Shown in pieces: positions 23,201 through 38,900 of a DNA stretch of 64,000 nt. Below the pieces are notes generated by a model. The model did no database searches and was not told the origin of the DNA. It saw only the letters and a list, made by a program, of their open reading frames with translations. This stretch comes from Channallabes apus (taxonomy: Eukaryota > Chordata > Actinopteri > Siluriformes > Clariidae): NCBI GenBank assembly GCA_030522415.1, contig CM060127.1, positions 13,191,646 to 13,255,645 of the forward strand, in the 5' to 3' direction. The translations under genes were made by a program, and so were the position numbers. How positions within the stretch are numbered: the first letter of the stretch is position 1; every line of letters starts with the position of its first letter.

Positions 23201-26200
23201 CTTATACGGCTTCACGGTCTTCAGCTCACACGCGAAGAAAGGAATCGAGGCTGGAGACGGAAGAGAGACAAAAAGAAATATTTTAAAAGTAAATTTTTAT
23301 AAAAGTTCAGAAACCGTAAACTTGTGCGAACCTAATGTGAAAACTCTGGGGAAAAAAAAAAAAGAAATATGGGTCTAATAGTCTCTGACATGAGCTAAAT
23401 GTGGAAGAGTATTAATCACTTAATCCAATTAGTCAATACCTTTGTTTTTTTACTTTATTTATTCATTTATTGTATTTTCTATCTCTTTTGACTGTAATTG
23501 ATGTATTAGTCAGGTCACCCTTGTAACATAGCTTATTACATTGTTAAATTAATGTTGTACTCTGTTTTGTCTTAGCTAGACGATTAACTAGGTGTCTTAG
23601 TTAACGAGGTAACTGTCGCTTTGCACCTACAGGGTGTGATTCCCGTCTCTGTGTGCATGGAGTTTGCATGTTCTCCCCGTGCTTAATTGGGTGTGTGAGA
23701 GTGTGTGCCCTGTAATTGATTGGCATCCTGTCCAGGGTGTACCCTGCCTTGTGTCCTAAGTCTCCTGGGATAGGCTCCAGACTCCCCGCGACCCGAAATA
23801 CAGGTTCAAGCGGTATAGACGACGAGTGAGAGAGTTAGCTGCTTAGTTTAGTTAACTTATGTTGTTAATGTATGTTGTTTGTACAGTATGTAGCACCTCA
23901 ATCCTGGAAGAATGCGGTTTCGTTCCACTGTCTACTGAACTGTATAGGGTTGAAATGACAATAAAAGCTGGCTTGAAAAAAATTAAGGTTGTGGTGTTTC
24001 TACCCTAAAAGTGCAATATGCACCGTATGTTAACAGATTAATTTGAACACCAGCAGTGTGATTTCCTGCAGCCTGAATCAGCATGTGTAAATCAACACTA
24101 CTGAAGGGCAGGTGTTACATTTGCACGAGCAAATATATATTTTAATCATGAGCAGATCTTATCAGATAAATATTAATAGTAATAAAGTTTTCCACAGTGT
24201 TTGTAATAGAAACACTGCAAACACTGGGGTTAAAGCAGGATTTTGACGTGAGTGTTTTCTTATAAACAACTACAGGGCATATACTACAGTACATACATAA
24301 CTACAGTTCTATACTGTATGAGGGTTTGGTGTTGCACATAGCATTTATTGCCTTATATCTCAGTTCAATTCTGTTTGTTTATTGTCTTTACAGACTCGTG
24401 ATCTTTAATTTGTAGTCCATTATATTGAGAACTACTTTGCCATTGAGATATTTGGCCACAGATGTCGGACAGATTGACACTGGCACCTTGTACCGAGGCT
24501 GATCCAGGGACATGCTTTTAACCTTGGCTGTCTCTGAGATGTCTGTTGGTGCTTCTGACCGAAAGCTCGCTTTTATTAAAAAGAAATGTTTTTTTGCCTT
24601 TTTCTCTTTTTTTTATTTCATTATAGAATGTCAAATCAAAATCAGACTTTAGTACTTTTATACTTTATATAATTTTATATAGAGTACAGGCATTTAAAAT
24701 TTAAGTATAAATTAAAGTAAACGCTCAAATGGTCAGTCTCTGACTTTTAAGCACTTGTGTACAGTATACTGTACACCGAACGTTTCATATTGATCAGAAC
24801 TGATTATACTGACTAAAGATAAAGTGGTGTTCTGTCTGGTTCCGTTACATCTGCTATTGTTAGTTCATGTAAAGGAGGTAGCTATGAGTTTAAAAAAATA
24901 AAAGAAAATGAAAGAGAAAACCACTAAAAGGGAAGTATGTTATATATATTGCAAAGAAATTTGGAGAATGTTTTGTCGTAGTTTGACAAGGGCCGGTCAA
25001 GTCTAACCAGGACTAATTGTTCCCTTGATTTCTTGGAGCAGTGTGTGTGTGTGTTTTCCTTCATGTATTTTTCATGAAATTCTTCTTTGTTGATCATGAC
25101 AAACTATCTATTTTCACTTGCATCTTAGCTCATCATCTCTATTCAGTAAAAGAACACCTAACGTACATCTGAGTTTTCTGAAACGCTCAGTGTTCTTCAA
25201 AAAACAAGTTTCATCATCCTTATTATGTGCAATTAGACCATGCTTAAGCTCCACGCTCTGTAATTCCAGTCATTATGCTGAAATGAAGACCTGACATTCC
25301 TTACATAGCTTACACACAGACAGACAGACAGACAGACAGAGAGAGAGAGAGAGACTCACTGTGTAATAACCGTACAGCTTTCATTAAGCTTATTAACATT
25401 TAACAGCATATAAATACTGATAATAAATATAAAAGTTTTAGGATTAAACACGCTTTAAAGTGATCACTTGTTCCCTTGAGTAGCGTACGTGTAAGCTTTC
25501 GTCCTCCTTATCATACGATGTAAAAGCAATCAGGAAAAGGGTGACGGCTAGGAGCTTCCTCTGGGACGTATTTCAGAGAAAAAGGGAAAAAAGCGAAAGT
25601 ACTTCCATGAACTTGTATACAAATGTAGAATTCCTGTTTAAAAAGGTGCAAGTTGTTAAGAATCTACACCAGATTTATATATACGCCCATTTATATACGG
25701 CACACTAGTGTGTTGTGATTAGATGATGATGACGTTTGTGCTATTTTGTGGTGGAACAGTGGACAGTACTTCCAGATTAGTTGTAGGTTGGTGTATTGGT
25801 TAGCGCTGACGTTTCACACCTCCAGTGTCAGGGGTTCAGATCGTGCCTGTGGTCTGTGTGTGTGTGTGGAGTTTGTGGAGTTGAGTGTTTTCCTTCAACA
25901 GTCCTTGTGGTGGAAAGTATTGGGTGTTTCCAAATGTAAAAAAGGTGCTTATGGCAAATCTGTTATTTGAAATAGTCTTTAGTGTAATGATTTATAATTA
26001 GAGGTCGACCGATACAGGTTTTTACATGGCTGATGTAACATACTGTATGCTGTTTTCGAAACAAGCTGTTTTGGCTACTTTGATATTTTCCCCCTCCCTC
26101 TGATAAAATATAACAGTCTAATAATAACGCAAAAATGATACACAATTAATGCATTCACTCGCGCATTATCTATAATACTTATCCTGTACAGGCTTACAGG

Positions 26201-27451
26201 AAGACTGGCGCCTTCCCAGGAGAATTTGGGCACGAGGCGGGGTACATCCTGGACAGGGTGCCAATCTATCGCAACGTACACACATACTGTACGCACTACA
26301 GGCAATTTGGGACCACCAAATTAGCTTAATCTGCATGTCTTTAGACTGTGGGAGGAAACCCACCGAGCACGGAGAGAACATGCAAACTCTACGCCCACAC
26401 AGGTGGGACTCGAACCCTCAACCCTGGCGGTGCGAGGCCACAGTTCCAACCACTACGTCAGTGTTCATTTTTTTATTCAACATTCACTATCAGCTAACAA
26501 TAGTGCATTTTAGCTAGCGATTAGCGCTATGCTAACATAGCATTACAAATCCAATAGATATGCTCACTTTAAGTCTATGGTTCCACAGCAACAATCGTAC
26601 TTCATGCGGCAGCATTATATGCTCATTAAAAAAGCAGCTCGATTAATTGGCCCAATTGATTCTATGCTTCTGTGTCACTGAGAAGACGGTCCAGGGGGAA
26701 TATCCTCTTGACTGTCTCCTCTGGCTGTTCAATAGGGATCTAAGGCTACATTTTCTGTTAACCAGTAAAAAATAAACATGGACTATAACCCATCACATCA
26801 TCACATGTACAAGATCTGAACTGGTCCATGTTCATTAACAACAGCACATTCTCCTGGTTTGTCCTTCAGGTTCTCCGGGTTCATGGAACGACTCCTCCAG
26901 ATTGTGATCCCGCCTAACAGTGTTTCTGGAATAAGTTCCAGATCGAGCGAGACCCTGCGCAGGATCTCAGAGAGCGAGAGAGTGAGAGTGTCAAGCTACA
27001 TTTTAGCCTCAAACTAACAATCAGCTATCTTCACGACAATGTCACTTCACGACAAGTGACATCATCTTGTGTCTAATCACATGGTCACGTGTCGGAAATA
27101 AATAAAGTGTATAAAAATGAAAGAAAAAAAAACAATCCAGTCGCAATAAGACAAACACGCCTACACAATACCGCATGTGGAGTCTATAAAAACCACATGA
27201 TTATTCACACTGAAATAACTGTTTGCAGCAGGAAAGGAAAAAACTAAATTCCTGCAACATTAATGATTAAACAGCGCTTAAAACAAAGCGCCTCTTATTA
27301 CCAGAACCGTTTCATGACGGACACTGATAAGATGACCGCAGGGCATTCTGGGAAGGCCACATCGCTCTCAAGGTCCAAGTCAATATGAGCAAACACACGG
27401 CACAAAGTGTAACGCATGGAAGCTGTGAATATATGTGTGTGCATGCAAGTG

Positions 27452-27487
<36 letters not shown>

Positions 27488-27652
27488 CTGTGAATTCCAG
27501 CTCACTTTCTCAGAAAACTCTTCCCCTCTTTTTCTCTCCTGACCTCGTTCGGTCTCATGCCCTCTCTCCTCATGGCTCGACCCGCCGAGAGCATGGGATT
27601 GATCATTAACCCACCCCTCGTTCCCTCACCGCACCCTTTGGAGCGGAGCCAA

Positions 27653-27738
<86 letters not shown>

Positions 27739-30700
27739 TGGCAGAGAAACTGTAGGAGTATGTGACTGTGAAGTCTATAGAGCGCAACACAGCACAACCT
27801 TTTACCTACCGTGCACACACACACACACACACACACACAAAGGAATACGTGACCGTGAAATCTACAGAACATAACACACAACCTTTTACCTAAAACACAC
27901 ACACACACACACACACAGGATCAATAGAGGAGAAAGTGCAGCACTCGACATGGACATTGTAAAGAAAAAAACACTCAGTGTTATTCTGTTATAGAAAAAT
28001 TATCAACGACATGATGAGTTGATTTATGCCTGAAGTGGATTATCTTCCTATAGCAATACATCCTGAGTTGTTTTATTTCTCCTCCAGCATGTTAGCTTGT
28101 CAATGGTTATAATACAAAGTCTATGCAGAGGAAAAAATTATTTTATTTTTTTTGCAACGTGTCTATACACTGTACATATAATTATCATAATTATTTGTAT
28201 TATAATAAATTTTTCAGGTTTTTCTTTTTTTTCCAAAAAGCATTTAAGAACGCTTTGAACAAATGAAGAATGCATTCAAATAATTTTTATGGCTGGTTCG
28301 GGAAGCCGACTCAAGGCCGCCTATTTCCCGGATTCATGGCGACTCCTGGGATCCTGTATCTTATTTATTAATAAACAAGTTCCACATCCTATCTGTTTAT
28401 ACTGTTACGTTAATGAAGAAGTTAGTTTCTTCTTTGAGCTATAAACAGTCATTCCCTCACTGTATCCGACTCTGAGTTCCCTCTCTTGTATAACGCATAA
28501 GATAAAAAACACAGCTTGTCGTGTCACTGGGAAAACACTAAGTGTATACACATCTCTCCTGAAGAGTTTCCTGTGCCGGAAAATGTACAGTTTCCTGTCC
28601 TGCGTCATTCTGTGCCATGTTTGCAAACCCAGTTTTTCTTCAATGTCTTTCTTTTCTTATGCTTTAATGTACAAGTTGCATAAGTGCACAAGTTGTACAA
28701 GAAATGTATGGTTTTTCACCACCACCAACATAAAAAAAAAAATCCCATATATATTAGAGATGTAAACCACTGGTAGGGTGTCGATCTGATCAGACTTTTA
28801 GTCATTGTGATTTTCAATTCAGTAACAGTAATGTCATTTATTTGTATGTCTGATTTGTCTAATGCAGCGAGGTTTCTTACAGCACTACAAACTACTTAAA
28901 CTATCTAATTAAACAACAAAAAGCTGTGTAACTCTGTGGATTAGTGGTTAGCACTGTCGCCTTGCACCTCCAGGGTCTGGGTTCGATTCCTGCCTCTGGG
29001 TCTGTGTATGTTTCATGAGTGAAACCTGCCGTCAGCTATAAATCCATGTACAGTAACATAAAAAAAGCAAGATGTAACTACAACAAAAGTTTTAGATGAA
29101 TTTACAAGGAAGTCCAAAACGATCCGCTCTAGTACTGTAACATTAGCTGTAACTGCGGTGTGAGCAAAAATGTGATTTGCATGAAAGAAGAGCAGCATGC
29201 AGTGATTTTTTTACTTTTTTTGTGGTCTGAGGGTGATGTCATTATTTACCGCTGACTTTCTATACAGTATTTACGGTAGAAAGTGTTTTGTCATGAAGGA
29301 GATAAAAAAAAAAGTTATCAAGAAGGAGCCGGTCGCTGATGACAAACGTCCTCACATTTATGACCACACTGGCAATACTCCACAAAAACTTCACTTTGAG
29401 GTGTTAAAGCATCTTATACCCTATAGTCCTGATCTTATCAGACCTTCACCTGTTTGGTCTCCTGAAAGCAGCCCTACGAGAATGAAGATAGACTTCTGAT
29501 GAAGAAGTGAAGACAGAGGTGCATCCGTGGCTCACAGCTCAGCCTAAAACATTTTATAATGAGGGGAATACAAACCCTAAAAATACATGATTCACTCCAA
29601 ATCATGTATTTTTCTTTTCTTAAAGTTAATTCTAATAAATTATAAAACCAGAGTCCAGATAATTTTGAACATCACCCTCGTACAAGTAAAAAAAACAACA
29701 ACAAAATGTAAGAATATTTCGTGTTTATAAAAATTTTTCACCTTTATAATGTTTTTATTCCCAAGTCTCCATTTATGACTAACGGTTCAACCCATGTTAA
29801 TTGGTTGGTTGCCAGTTTATAAAATAATCCCAGGTTGATAATAGTATCAGAGGAAGTAGGGCGTTTAATCAAGTACACAAAGAACTATTCCGTCGAGCCT
29901 TTCCTGATGCTGACGCCCTTAACTGCTCTAACATTTGGATGCACTGTAGCTCTGCTCCATACTTCATCCCACTGTCCCACCTATCCAGGGACGCAGTGGT
30001 AATAAACATTGACTTTTACTGACTCCAGAGTAAAAGCTTCTCCTTATGAGCCAGTCATGGCTGTCTGTTAGCCCAGAGTAGAGAATTATAGTTTAAACGC
30101 CACTATAAGAGCTTCCAGCTTGAAGGTCACACCCCAAACAAAGCCAAAAATAACCCCAGTCTTGATGTCTATCACGATTACCACATAATCACTTAACTGC
30201 AGGTATTTCAAACTGGATGGTTTGAGATGATTTATGAGGTGTACTGTACGTTCAACAAAACATGCTTCAGGTGCATTGAATGTGACATTGGTATGTTTGA
30301 ATCTGTTGGTAGTTACAGTTAATTGGATTCTATAGTTCTAGTCTAAAGGTCATGTATACATTATAATAATTATAAACCGTATGTGTATTTTTCTAACCAG
30401 TCAGAGCCTGGAATCAGTGTCCAGTTATCGATCCGGTGGAGGGACTATCTATACAACTCATCTTTTTTCCTTTGAACATTATCTTCAAACATATATAAAA
30501 AAGAGGGTGTTTTTTTTATTAACATAGTTTCTTCATAGCTACATGTAACACCGAGAGGAAAAAAAATCTGAATCGTTCCATTGAGCCTAAAAGGAAGATC
30601 GGATCACCAGCCAAACACCACATTGCTCAGAGCGAGCATAAAATGAGTAATTGGAGTTGGTCGTGGGTGGGGGACACAATATGTTACGCAATATGTCACC

Positions 30701-32916
30701 GCCTGAGGGAACGCAAATCACAGCGGAATAATAAACTCTCTCATGCAAAGTGACAATCAGTGCAGTGAGTCAAACATTTCAGTCTAAAATGTGACTTTAT
30801 ACACTATTTATGCTCTAATGCTTACATTCAGTCATAGACAAGTAGACACAGAGATAGAACTGAGCACAAAAACTTACTTTTCTCGCACACAGCAAGAATT
30901 AACGCCATGAAAGAAAGAGTTTAGGTTCTTAGGTATTGTATTATAACAATAATAATAATAATAATAAATAATAGAGGGGTATTTTGCATTCAGATATTGA
31001 CATTTTGCATGTGGATGAAAAAAAAATCAAGAACACAAGTTATGTACTGTAACATTTCAGTGTTTACTGAAAGCTTGAATGAATTATATAAATTATTGCT
31101 GCTAGAGACAAATCAGCCAACATGATTGCTACAAAACTGAATCAAGAATTCACTGCGATTTTGATTGATCGAATTTAATTGAATCAAAAATCTACCTTCT
31201 GATTCTTGTGCTAGGTTTTCCATTTGTGGTTTGTCATCTCTTATTTGATAACATGTTTTGAGTGTTTTATTAGATTACCGTACATGCCTGAATCCACTGC
31301 TCTGAAAAAATAAACCGTTAAGAGAAATAGAACAAAAGGCGATTAAACACTCTTTTCACATGTAAGCTTGTTAATCAGTGGTTCCACCTAATCCACAATC
31401 CATGTTTGTCATTTCTTGCTTTAGCATTACTAGTGATGCTTGCGTTTTTGCGATTTCTTTTTTCTTTCAACGCTCAATACGCAGCCTTTTAACATTATCA
31501 CTGAAGAGCTTAGGACATACTGTTTTACTGTTATGTGTTTGTATAGAAGAGATTAAAGGAAAAAAACATGTGTTTTAATTCTTTCTTTTTCATCGTTTTC
31601 ACTGGCCGTGGGCATTTAACTCAGATTGCTATATATGCATATGGCTTTACATTTACATTTAGGCATTTGGCAGACGCTCTTATCCAGAGCGACTTACAAA
31701 AAAGTGCTTTAAAGTTAACATCACTGGATACATACTTACACTGGGTTAACTAGGTTTATAACTAAGTGCCATTAGTCGAACACAACTGGGAAGAGAGTTT
31801 TTTTTTTTTTGTTTTTTTTTGGGGGGGGGGGGGGTTAGTCCAAGTACTGGAGAAGCTTTAAACACTGCTGGAACAGTGTTCCACTGTACTGGAACAGCTT
31901 TAAACACTGACATAATTAAAATGCAATACACTGCAATGCCATGTCCTCACACACCCTCACCATGCAGCAAAACACATGTCAAGAAAAAGTTGCCAGATTC
32001 ACAGAGCATTTGTTGGCAGAGTTGAAAAAATAACAGACATTATCCATTCATCTAAGATGCCTCTACTGGACTGTAGAGGGACCAGAGACCGGAGGCCAAT
32101 GTGGACCATTGTATTTATTCCCATTTTGTACGACACACTACGGGCAATTTGGGAATGCCAACAAGCCTAATCTGCATGTCTTTGGACTGTGGGAGGAAAA
32201 CCGGAGAACTCTGAGGAAACCCACAAGGCATGGGGAGACCATGCAAAGTCAATGCACACCATGGGAATCAAACCCAGGACCTGGAGGTGCAATGCGACAG
32301 TGTTAACCACTAAGCCACCATGCTACCATGTAACATATAATGTTAAGGCCTTAAATGTTAGTTGAACACCTTGCTGCCTTTAGGTTTGTTAATGATGCAT
32401 ACAGCAAAAGCTGTAAAAGTGTCAATTTCTTTGTGTCCAATTCTAAATAATATTAATTATCATATTAATAATATGATTTTATTCCACTGTTACTTCTACA
32501 GTATATCACTACCTTGACTTGAATAAAGTTACTGAAGTGTACAGTATTTGAGACAGAGAGAGAAAGATATCCACTTCTCTGTTAAAAGTACTTGAAATCA
32601 AAGAATCTTTTAATCATCAAGAAAGAGATTGTATTTTATAGAATATAACTGGTATTTAGAATAATGATCCACATTCCATCATCTAAAAAACAAGCAAACA
32701 TACCCACAATTATAACCCACAATATTTTAGGAACAAGTATGTACTTCACCAGTCAAAACAGAAAGTGGCAAAGAAAATTACTGATGGAAGAAGGAAAGAG
32801 AAACAGAAAGAGTGAGATGACAAACATGTCTGCTTCGAGTCAGATGCCTCCCTCAGTACTGCTGCCAGCAGCACCACATGTTCCACAGCACACTTCTCTC
32901 CAGACCTCGTTAAGCT

Positions 32917-32976
<60 letters not shown>

Positions 32977-35900
32977 GTGTGTGTGTGTGTGTGTGTGCGT
33001 GTAAGATGAAAGGCACTCCCTGATAGACTATCCGATAGCATCGCTGTAGTACCTGCTGCGGTTCTGTAGTTCATTAAAAAATAAAGCGCTGAGCCTGCTG
33101 GGGGAAAAAAACGACTGCCTTGGGTCAACAGAGCTGCCTAATTACGATATTTATCGCAAGCACAGGAATAAAGTGAGTTCTATAACCAACTGCTATGACT
33201 GCAAGCTATCAGGCATTTCTCTATAAATTCCACACAACATGTGGAGTGTATACAGTGGGAGAAGAAGTGGGAGCTCCTTAAAAAGTAAAACAAAACAGTC
33301 GAAAATTATTACAAAATCTGAAATAAATTGCAAACTGATTGTAAAGTTACTTAGACATGAATTGCCTTACAAAAGTTAACTACAGTTTCTGAAATACAAA
33401 CTGCAGTTTTTTTTATATAAAAAACAATGCAGTGCAGTGTTCAATTATTGAACAGTTCATTGCTATTATTATTTATTTTATATTATTTACTGTTACATTA
33501 AATGTTTATTTTATTTTAAGTTATTGTAATATTAGATTATTAATATTTTTGTACCATTATAATCACAGAATAGCTCATTAGCATGTTGTTAGCGCAATGC
33601 TAACATGATTAGCATGTTGCAAGCATGATGCTAATATGATTAGCATGTCGCTAACATGATGCTAGGGTGATAAGCATTTTGCTAGCATGACGTTAAGCTG
33701 ATTAGCATGTTGCTAACAACATCATTAGAATGATGTTACATCAATCGCTAACATGATGCTAGAGTGATTAGCATGTTGCCAGCATGACTCCAATGTTTTG
33801 CCATGGCAAGCACCACATTTTCTTCAGAAAATTTACCTCTCTAGTTATTATTATTATTATTTACTGTTACATTAAATGGTTATTTTCTGAATTTGTTGTA
33901 ATATTAATATACTGTATAGTAGACTATTATTATTGTTTGTAGCATTATCTATTAACTACCAACTATCACAATATGTGAATGTTTACTGCTTGCTTCAAGA
34001 GATATATAAAATGCTTATTTGTCACATGTACAACCATGTACAGTGTGATATGCGGTGAAACGCTTACACGACTGTTTGTAACCTTAAAAAGAAAATATGA
34101 GAGGCAAATGCCAATAGAATAGAAAATAGAAATTTTTTTATCTACAATATTATAAAACATTATATAGTAATTTTGTTACAATTAAATAAAATAAAGTAGA
34201 AAGTAGATAAAATGCCAAAGCTAAGCCAAGAAAACTTGCCCAGTTGGAACATGCTAGAAGAGGAGTGTGTTGTGGAGAAGACCTCCCACAGTCGAGCCTG
34301 AGCAGTGGCCATCCAGTTAAGCGGTGAGTGGGAACTTAAATAATTTTTATTTTTTACAACATGAAATATTACATGTATTTTTAGGTTATCTAACTAGTTA
34401 TTACATTGTATCGCTATGTGGTGTTAAAGACATTGTACTAAATAAATGTGTGCGTGTTTTCTAATTTTAACTTAGTCGCTATACCGTTAGCATGTTAGCT
34501 AGGTTAACCTGAGCTAGACTCCTGCTAGCACTTGATTCAGTGGCAAATATATAGACCCAGTTTAACTATAGACCATATAAGTACAAGTTGATGTCTTAAC
34601 GTGTAACGCTACACAGTGTGAGAGGTGTTAAGAAACTGATAAAATGATCCGTCTGTGTTTGTTTCAACCATCAGCCCTTAGACGAGAGAGAACAAGAGAG
34701 GAGCACTGTGTTCCTCTTATCACCTCAGAGCAGACTCTGGGAAATGGGACAAGGGGGACAACACTAGACCCTGGGGGAACATCATTTTTCTCTTATCCTC
34801 ATTTTTCTTCCCTAAAATCTCTTTTGTTTGTGAAAAAATAATTTTAAGCTTGTGACAATGGTTTTAGTCATTCAGGTTTGGCAGGGTGTTTAATAAGATT
34901 TGTTTTTGGGGTGTGGGGTTCTCAGAACACGCTTATTTTTTGCTTAGACAGTCTTAAAGCTTTATGTCTTCACATGTCAGCATGACATCAGAAAGTAGAC
35001 ATCACTCTGTGGAACAAAGGTGCGGTTGGATTTTATTTGATAAAGTGTTACAGGATTATTTAAAATCTCACACAGTCTCCCAAAGGTCGAAATTCAGTGG
35101 TGTGCATTTGGACAACAAAGCACTTTTCTTTTTTTGATAAGCATTTGATTATTTGTTGTCTTTTGTTAACAGACTCCACGAAGGCTTAAATTCCACACAT
35201 GACAATAAGGCAGCGCAACAAACAGCAGCTGTGATAGGTGAATGAATTGAGTTGATATATTATTATAATTATTATATTTGGTCATTCCCCATATATTCAA
35301 CCAGACGTTACAGCCCGCCGGCTCAGAAAAAAAAGTATTAAACATGCCACAGATTTTATTTTTAAAAATTACAAATATTAGTCTGAAGGCCAATGCCCAC
35401 TGCCAGCACTGAGACATCAAATTCACATTACATAATGGAATTTTAATTAATTAACTAGAGAGCAAAAAAATTTCTGGAGAAATTTTAAGTGTGCCTCTGC
35501 GACGGCCGGGTCACTCCTAATGGGCGTGGATAGCATCCAGTGCGTGGTCGAGCCTTCCATTGCAGGATAGTCGTAGCTGTGATGTCACAGCAGAGGCCAG
35601 TCCCAATGTTACTGTAAGTCTATGGGACTTTTTGGGGCGGTTTTTTAATAAATATTTGTCTTGCTGTTTGCTTTTCATTAGTTTCAGCACATGTCAAGGA
35701 CATCTTTAAAGTGAAGGAAAGGGAGGTGATGCAGTGGAGGTTAATGCTGAAATGTTCCACCTGCAGCCTTCACTCAGCCTTGTAATATATTCGCATACCT
35801 TTTTTTTCCCCCTAGAGAACTGGATACTGTAACAAACTAACTAAGAAAACTTTGGGTGTGTCCAGTCATACACTGATTAAAAGCAGTGTCTCCTAGCAGG

Positions 35901-38900
35901 AGCACTGTTGAACAGCAATATTGCTAAGTGTAATAGTACTTTCGTTGTCATTTTTTTATTTGTCTTTGCAGAATTACAACTATTTCATAGTGAAAAAATC
36001 CTGCATTGTTTATGAATGTGAAAAATAAGTCACTAAACAAATCCTTTAAAATTACATAAAAGACCGTGCACTGGATACAGTACTGCACAGTGTTAGGAGA
36101 CTGATGTCAATCAGTATACTATTAGAAAGTAATAAAGTAATTAAAATAATTGAAAGTCTATTGTGATATAAAAAAAAAGTAACTTTGCAAATATTTGCTA
36201 AAACCGATTGTATAGTAAAATAAACCAATAACAACTTATACTGTAGGTTATAAAGTAAACTTGTACAGTGAACTTTTTAAGCTTTTTTAACAGCTTATCA
36301 TCCATTGATTCATCCGTCCATTCATCCATCCACTTTCAGGTCATTCCAAGAGCAGTATTTCCGTCAGGAAGTATTTATCGGATTTAATCTGGTGTTGGAA
36401 AATGACCACCGAACAAGAGCGGTAATCACAATGAAACATGAACCTTGTTAGTACTGGCAGTTTTCCATGGCAATGAGTGAGGACTGAGTGTGAGGACTTT
36501 CACACCTGGTTATCAAAACCGACTCTGGGAATTAGCACACCTTTATCGTAGGTTGTATACTTCGCTAACCACTTCATCAAGTAACCTCACTCACTTCTTG
36601 TCAGCTATATTAATGCATGAGGTTTTCTGCTAAACTCTTTATAAGCACCCACTTCAACCCCAGCTGTTGGTCAGAGTGAGGAGCTGGTCTGAAAGAACGT
36701 AGCAATAGGGAAACCAAACATTCCAGTGAGAGACAAAACAACAAGTGCCCTAAAGCTGAACCCTGAGGAACACATCTGATTGACAACCCTGCAAAGTTTA
36801 GCTGCAATCTTAAATATTAAATATATATATTGTTTTATAAGTAAATATTAAATATTGAGTGATGAATATTAGATGCAAACCTGGCAGGTCAGCGTTGAAA
36901 TTCACTGTTTTGGGTTTTAACAGACAGAATAAGGTTTTCTGACACACCTCTGTTAGGTAATGTTTCTTAAGTAAACTCAGAATTCAAATCACAGAGATTT
37001 GAGTGTATTCAATGAAAATGCATAAAAGGATGTTACAGTAAAAATTCTATGTGTATTGAGTGTTTTGACTCAGTTGTAGGGGACATGGCCACATATATTT
37101 TTTTAACCTGTAAAAAAGTTTTTAAAAAGTGTATCTGTAAAAAAACAGATACACTTTTTAAAAGCATTAGATTTTTTTCATTTTTACAAGATCAGTGACA
37201 AATTTGGATTTAGGTAGAAGCACAAGCACAAGTTTAACCTTGTTAAAAAATCTAAATTGTCAGGTCAGAATTGTGGCTGAAACCAGGCGAAAGTCAACAA
37301 TCAGACCGACAAAGCAATACAGGAAAAACAGGAATAAACACAAGATAGCAGGAAGGTCAAAACCAAGAACATGGTCAGGAAATAACACTGAGAGTTGTTA
37401 ACTGCAAGACCTTGCCAAGAACGTTGTCTAAATACACAAAGTTCACTAAAGATAAACAGGAAGCAGGTGTGTTAGTGGTTAGGGAGATATGTGAGAGGGT
37501 AAAGTCTGGGCTGGAGTTGGGTAAGGATGAGGAGAGAAGGCTGGTGGATGGGCAGCAGAACTGGGTGTGCCAACATAAAAATATAAACATTACAAAATAT
37601 ATATTACATTGAATATAAAAAATGCAAATGTTTTCAATTCAACTTATGTCCAAATATAGAAAGCCACAGTTTAAAATGTTGAACAAATCTAGGATTACAG
37701 ACTATACACCTGGGTATTGTTTTACTGCATTCCAGACTTGCTTTGTGAAATAATACACTATATGGATAAAATTATGTGAACCCATGGGGTTCTTGCCCAA
37801 AATGTTCCCCAAAATTGGAAGCATATACTTGTTGGAGTGGAAGACCTACTGCACAAAGCCATGACTAAACTCAATCATGCTGAACCATCAACTTTGGCCT
37901 GAACTGAAACTGTAGCGTCTTTGACGTCCCAATATCAGTGCTCTTGTAGGATGTTTGAGCCACACTCCAAAAATCGAGCAGAAAGCTTCTGAGATATAAA
38001 GTGTGGAAATTCAACAAGCAAAAAATAATATTTTGTACACTTTTCTGGCTCGTCTGTATGATGGTTTCTAAAACTTTTCAACACAGTCAGTCAGAGCAAA
38101 GTGTAATCACTGGTGTGAGGGAAAAAAGGAGTTTGAAACAGCTATTGGGCTCAGAAGTGGAGACAACGTTCGGCTGGTTTCCTCTGGCTCAAGTCTTCCC
38201 TCGTCATGTAGTACATGTGACACATGACAGCTGGGTAAACTTAGTGTATGTATACACGCTACATGATCATGCCTGTAACTGGTTAATGAAACATCTTACG
38301 GGTTCTAGAAAAAGCTGGAAGTCCTTCTTGACTTGAGTAACTCAGATTATGACTTGAACTTCACTGTGAGGTGAAAATCAATAAATAATTGTTTGACTTG
38401 GACTTGGAAAGCAGTTTGACTTGGACTTGAGGTGAAGTGCCTGGGCTATTGCACTGCCTTGACTTCCAAAGCTGTAAATAATACTGAATACACAGTATCA
38501 GTATAAGTTAGGAGAACTTAAGGACCTCACAAAGACTAATCTTAACTACATCGACCTTTACTGAACACATAATTTTTCTTCAGTTTATTAAGGACTTTAA
38601 CTTGCCTTCATAATGAAGATGTTGATTCGGCATTTTTTCCACCGGCTACAAAAATGTAATAATTTTGTGGTGTTCGAGTCAAACCGGGACTTTCGAAATT
38701 ATCTGGTGAACAAAGGCAGAAAAGTGATTGACATTTACAGACGACTTCAAGCACAGTACTTTGACAAGACTCTTAGCTGCAGTAAACTATTTTTTAAGAA
38801 ATCCGTACATCTGTGAATGATTCGGAGCCCACTGCAGTCGTTCCCGTGAACATTCACATTGCAGGAACACGATTGGGAGTCTTGCCAAATCCCCCGTACA

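Noticed and set aside
27502..27914. ORFs of alternating Cys-Val or His-Thr
   Set aside because: Translations of CA/TG microsatellites; the same holds at 1332-1568, 32910-33128, 43156-43365 and 59928-60340.
38265..38465. Possible coding segment near the GACTTGGACTTG words
   Set aside because: Short tandem GACTTG repetition explains it; the adjacent coding similarity belongs to a mariner remnant at 38600-39060.
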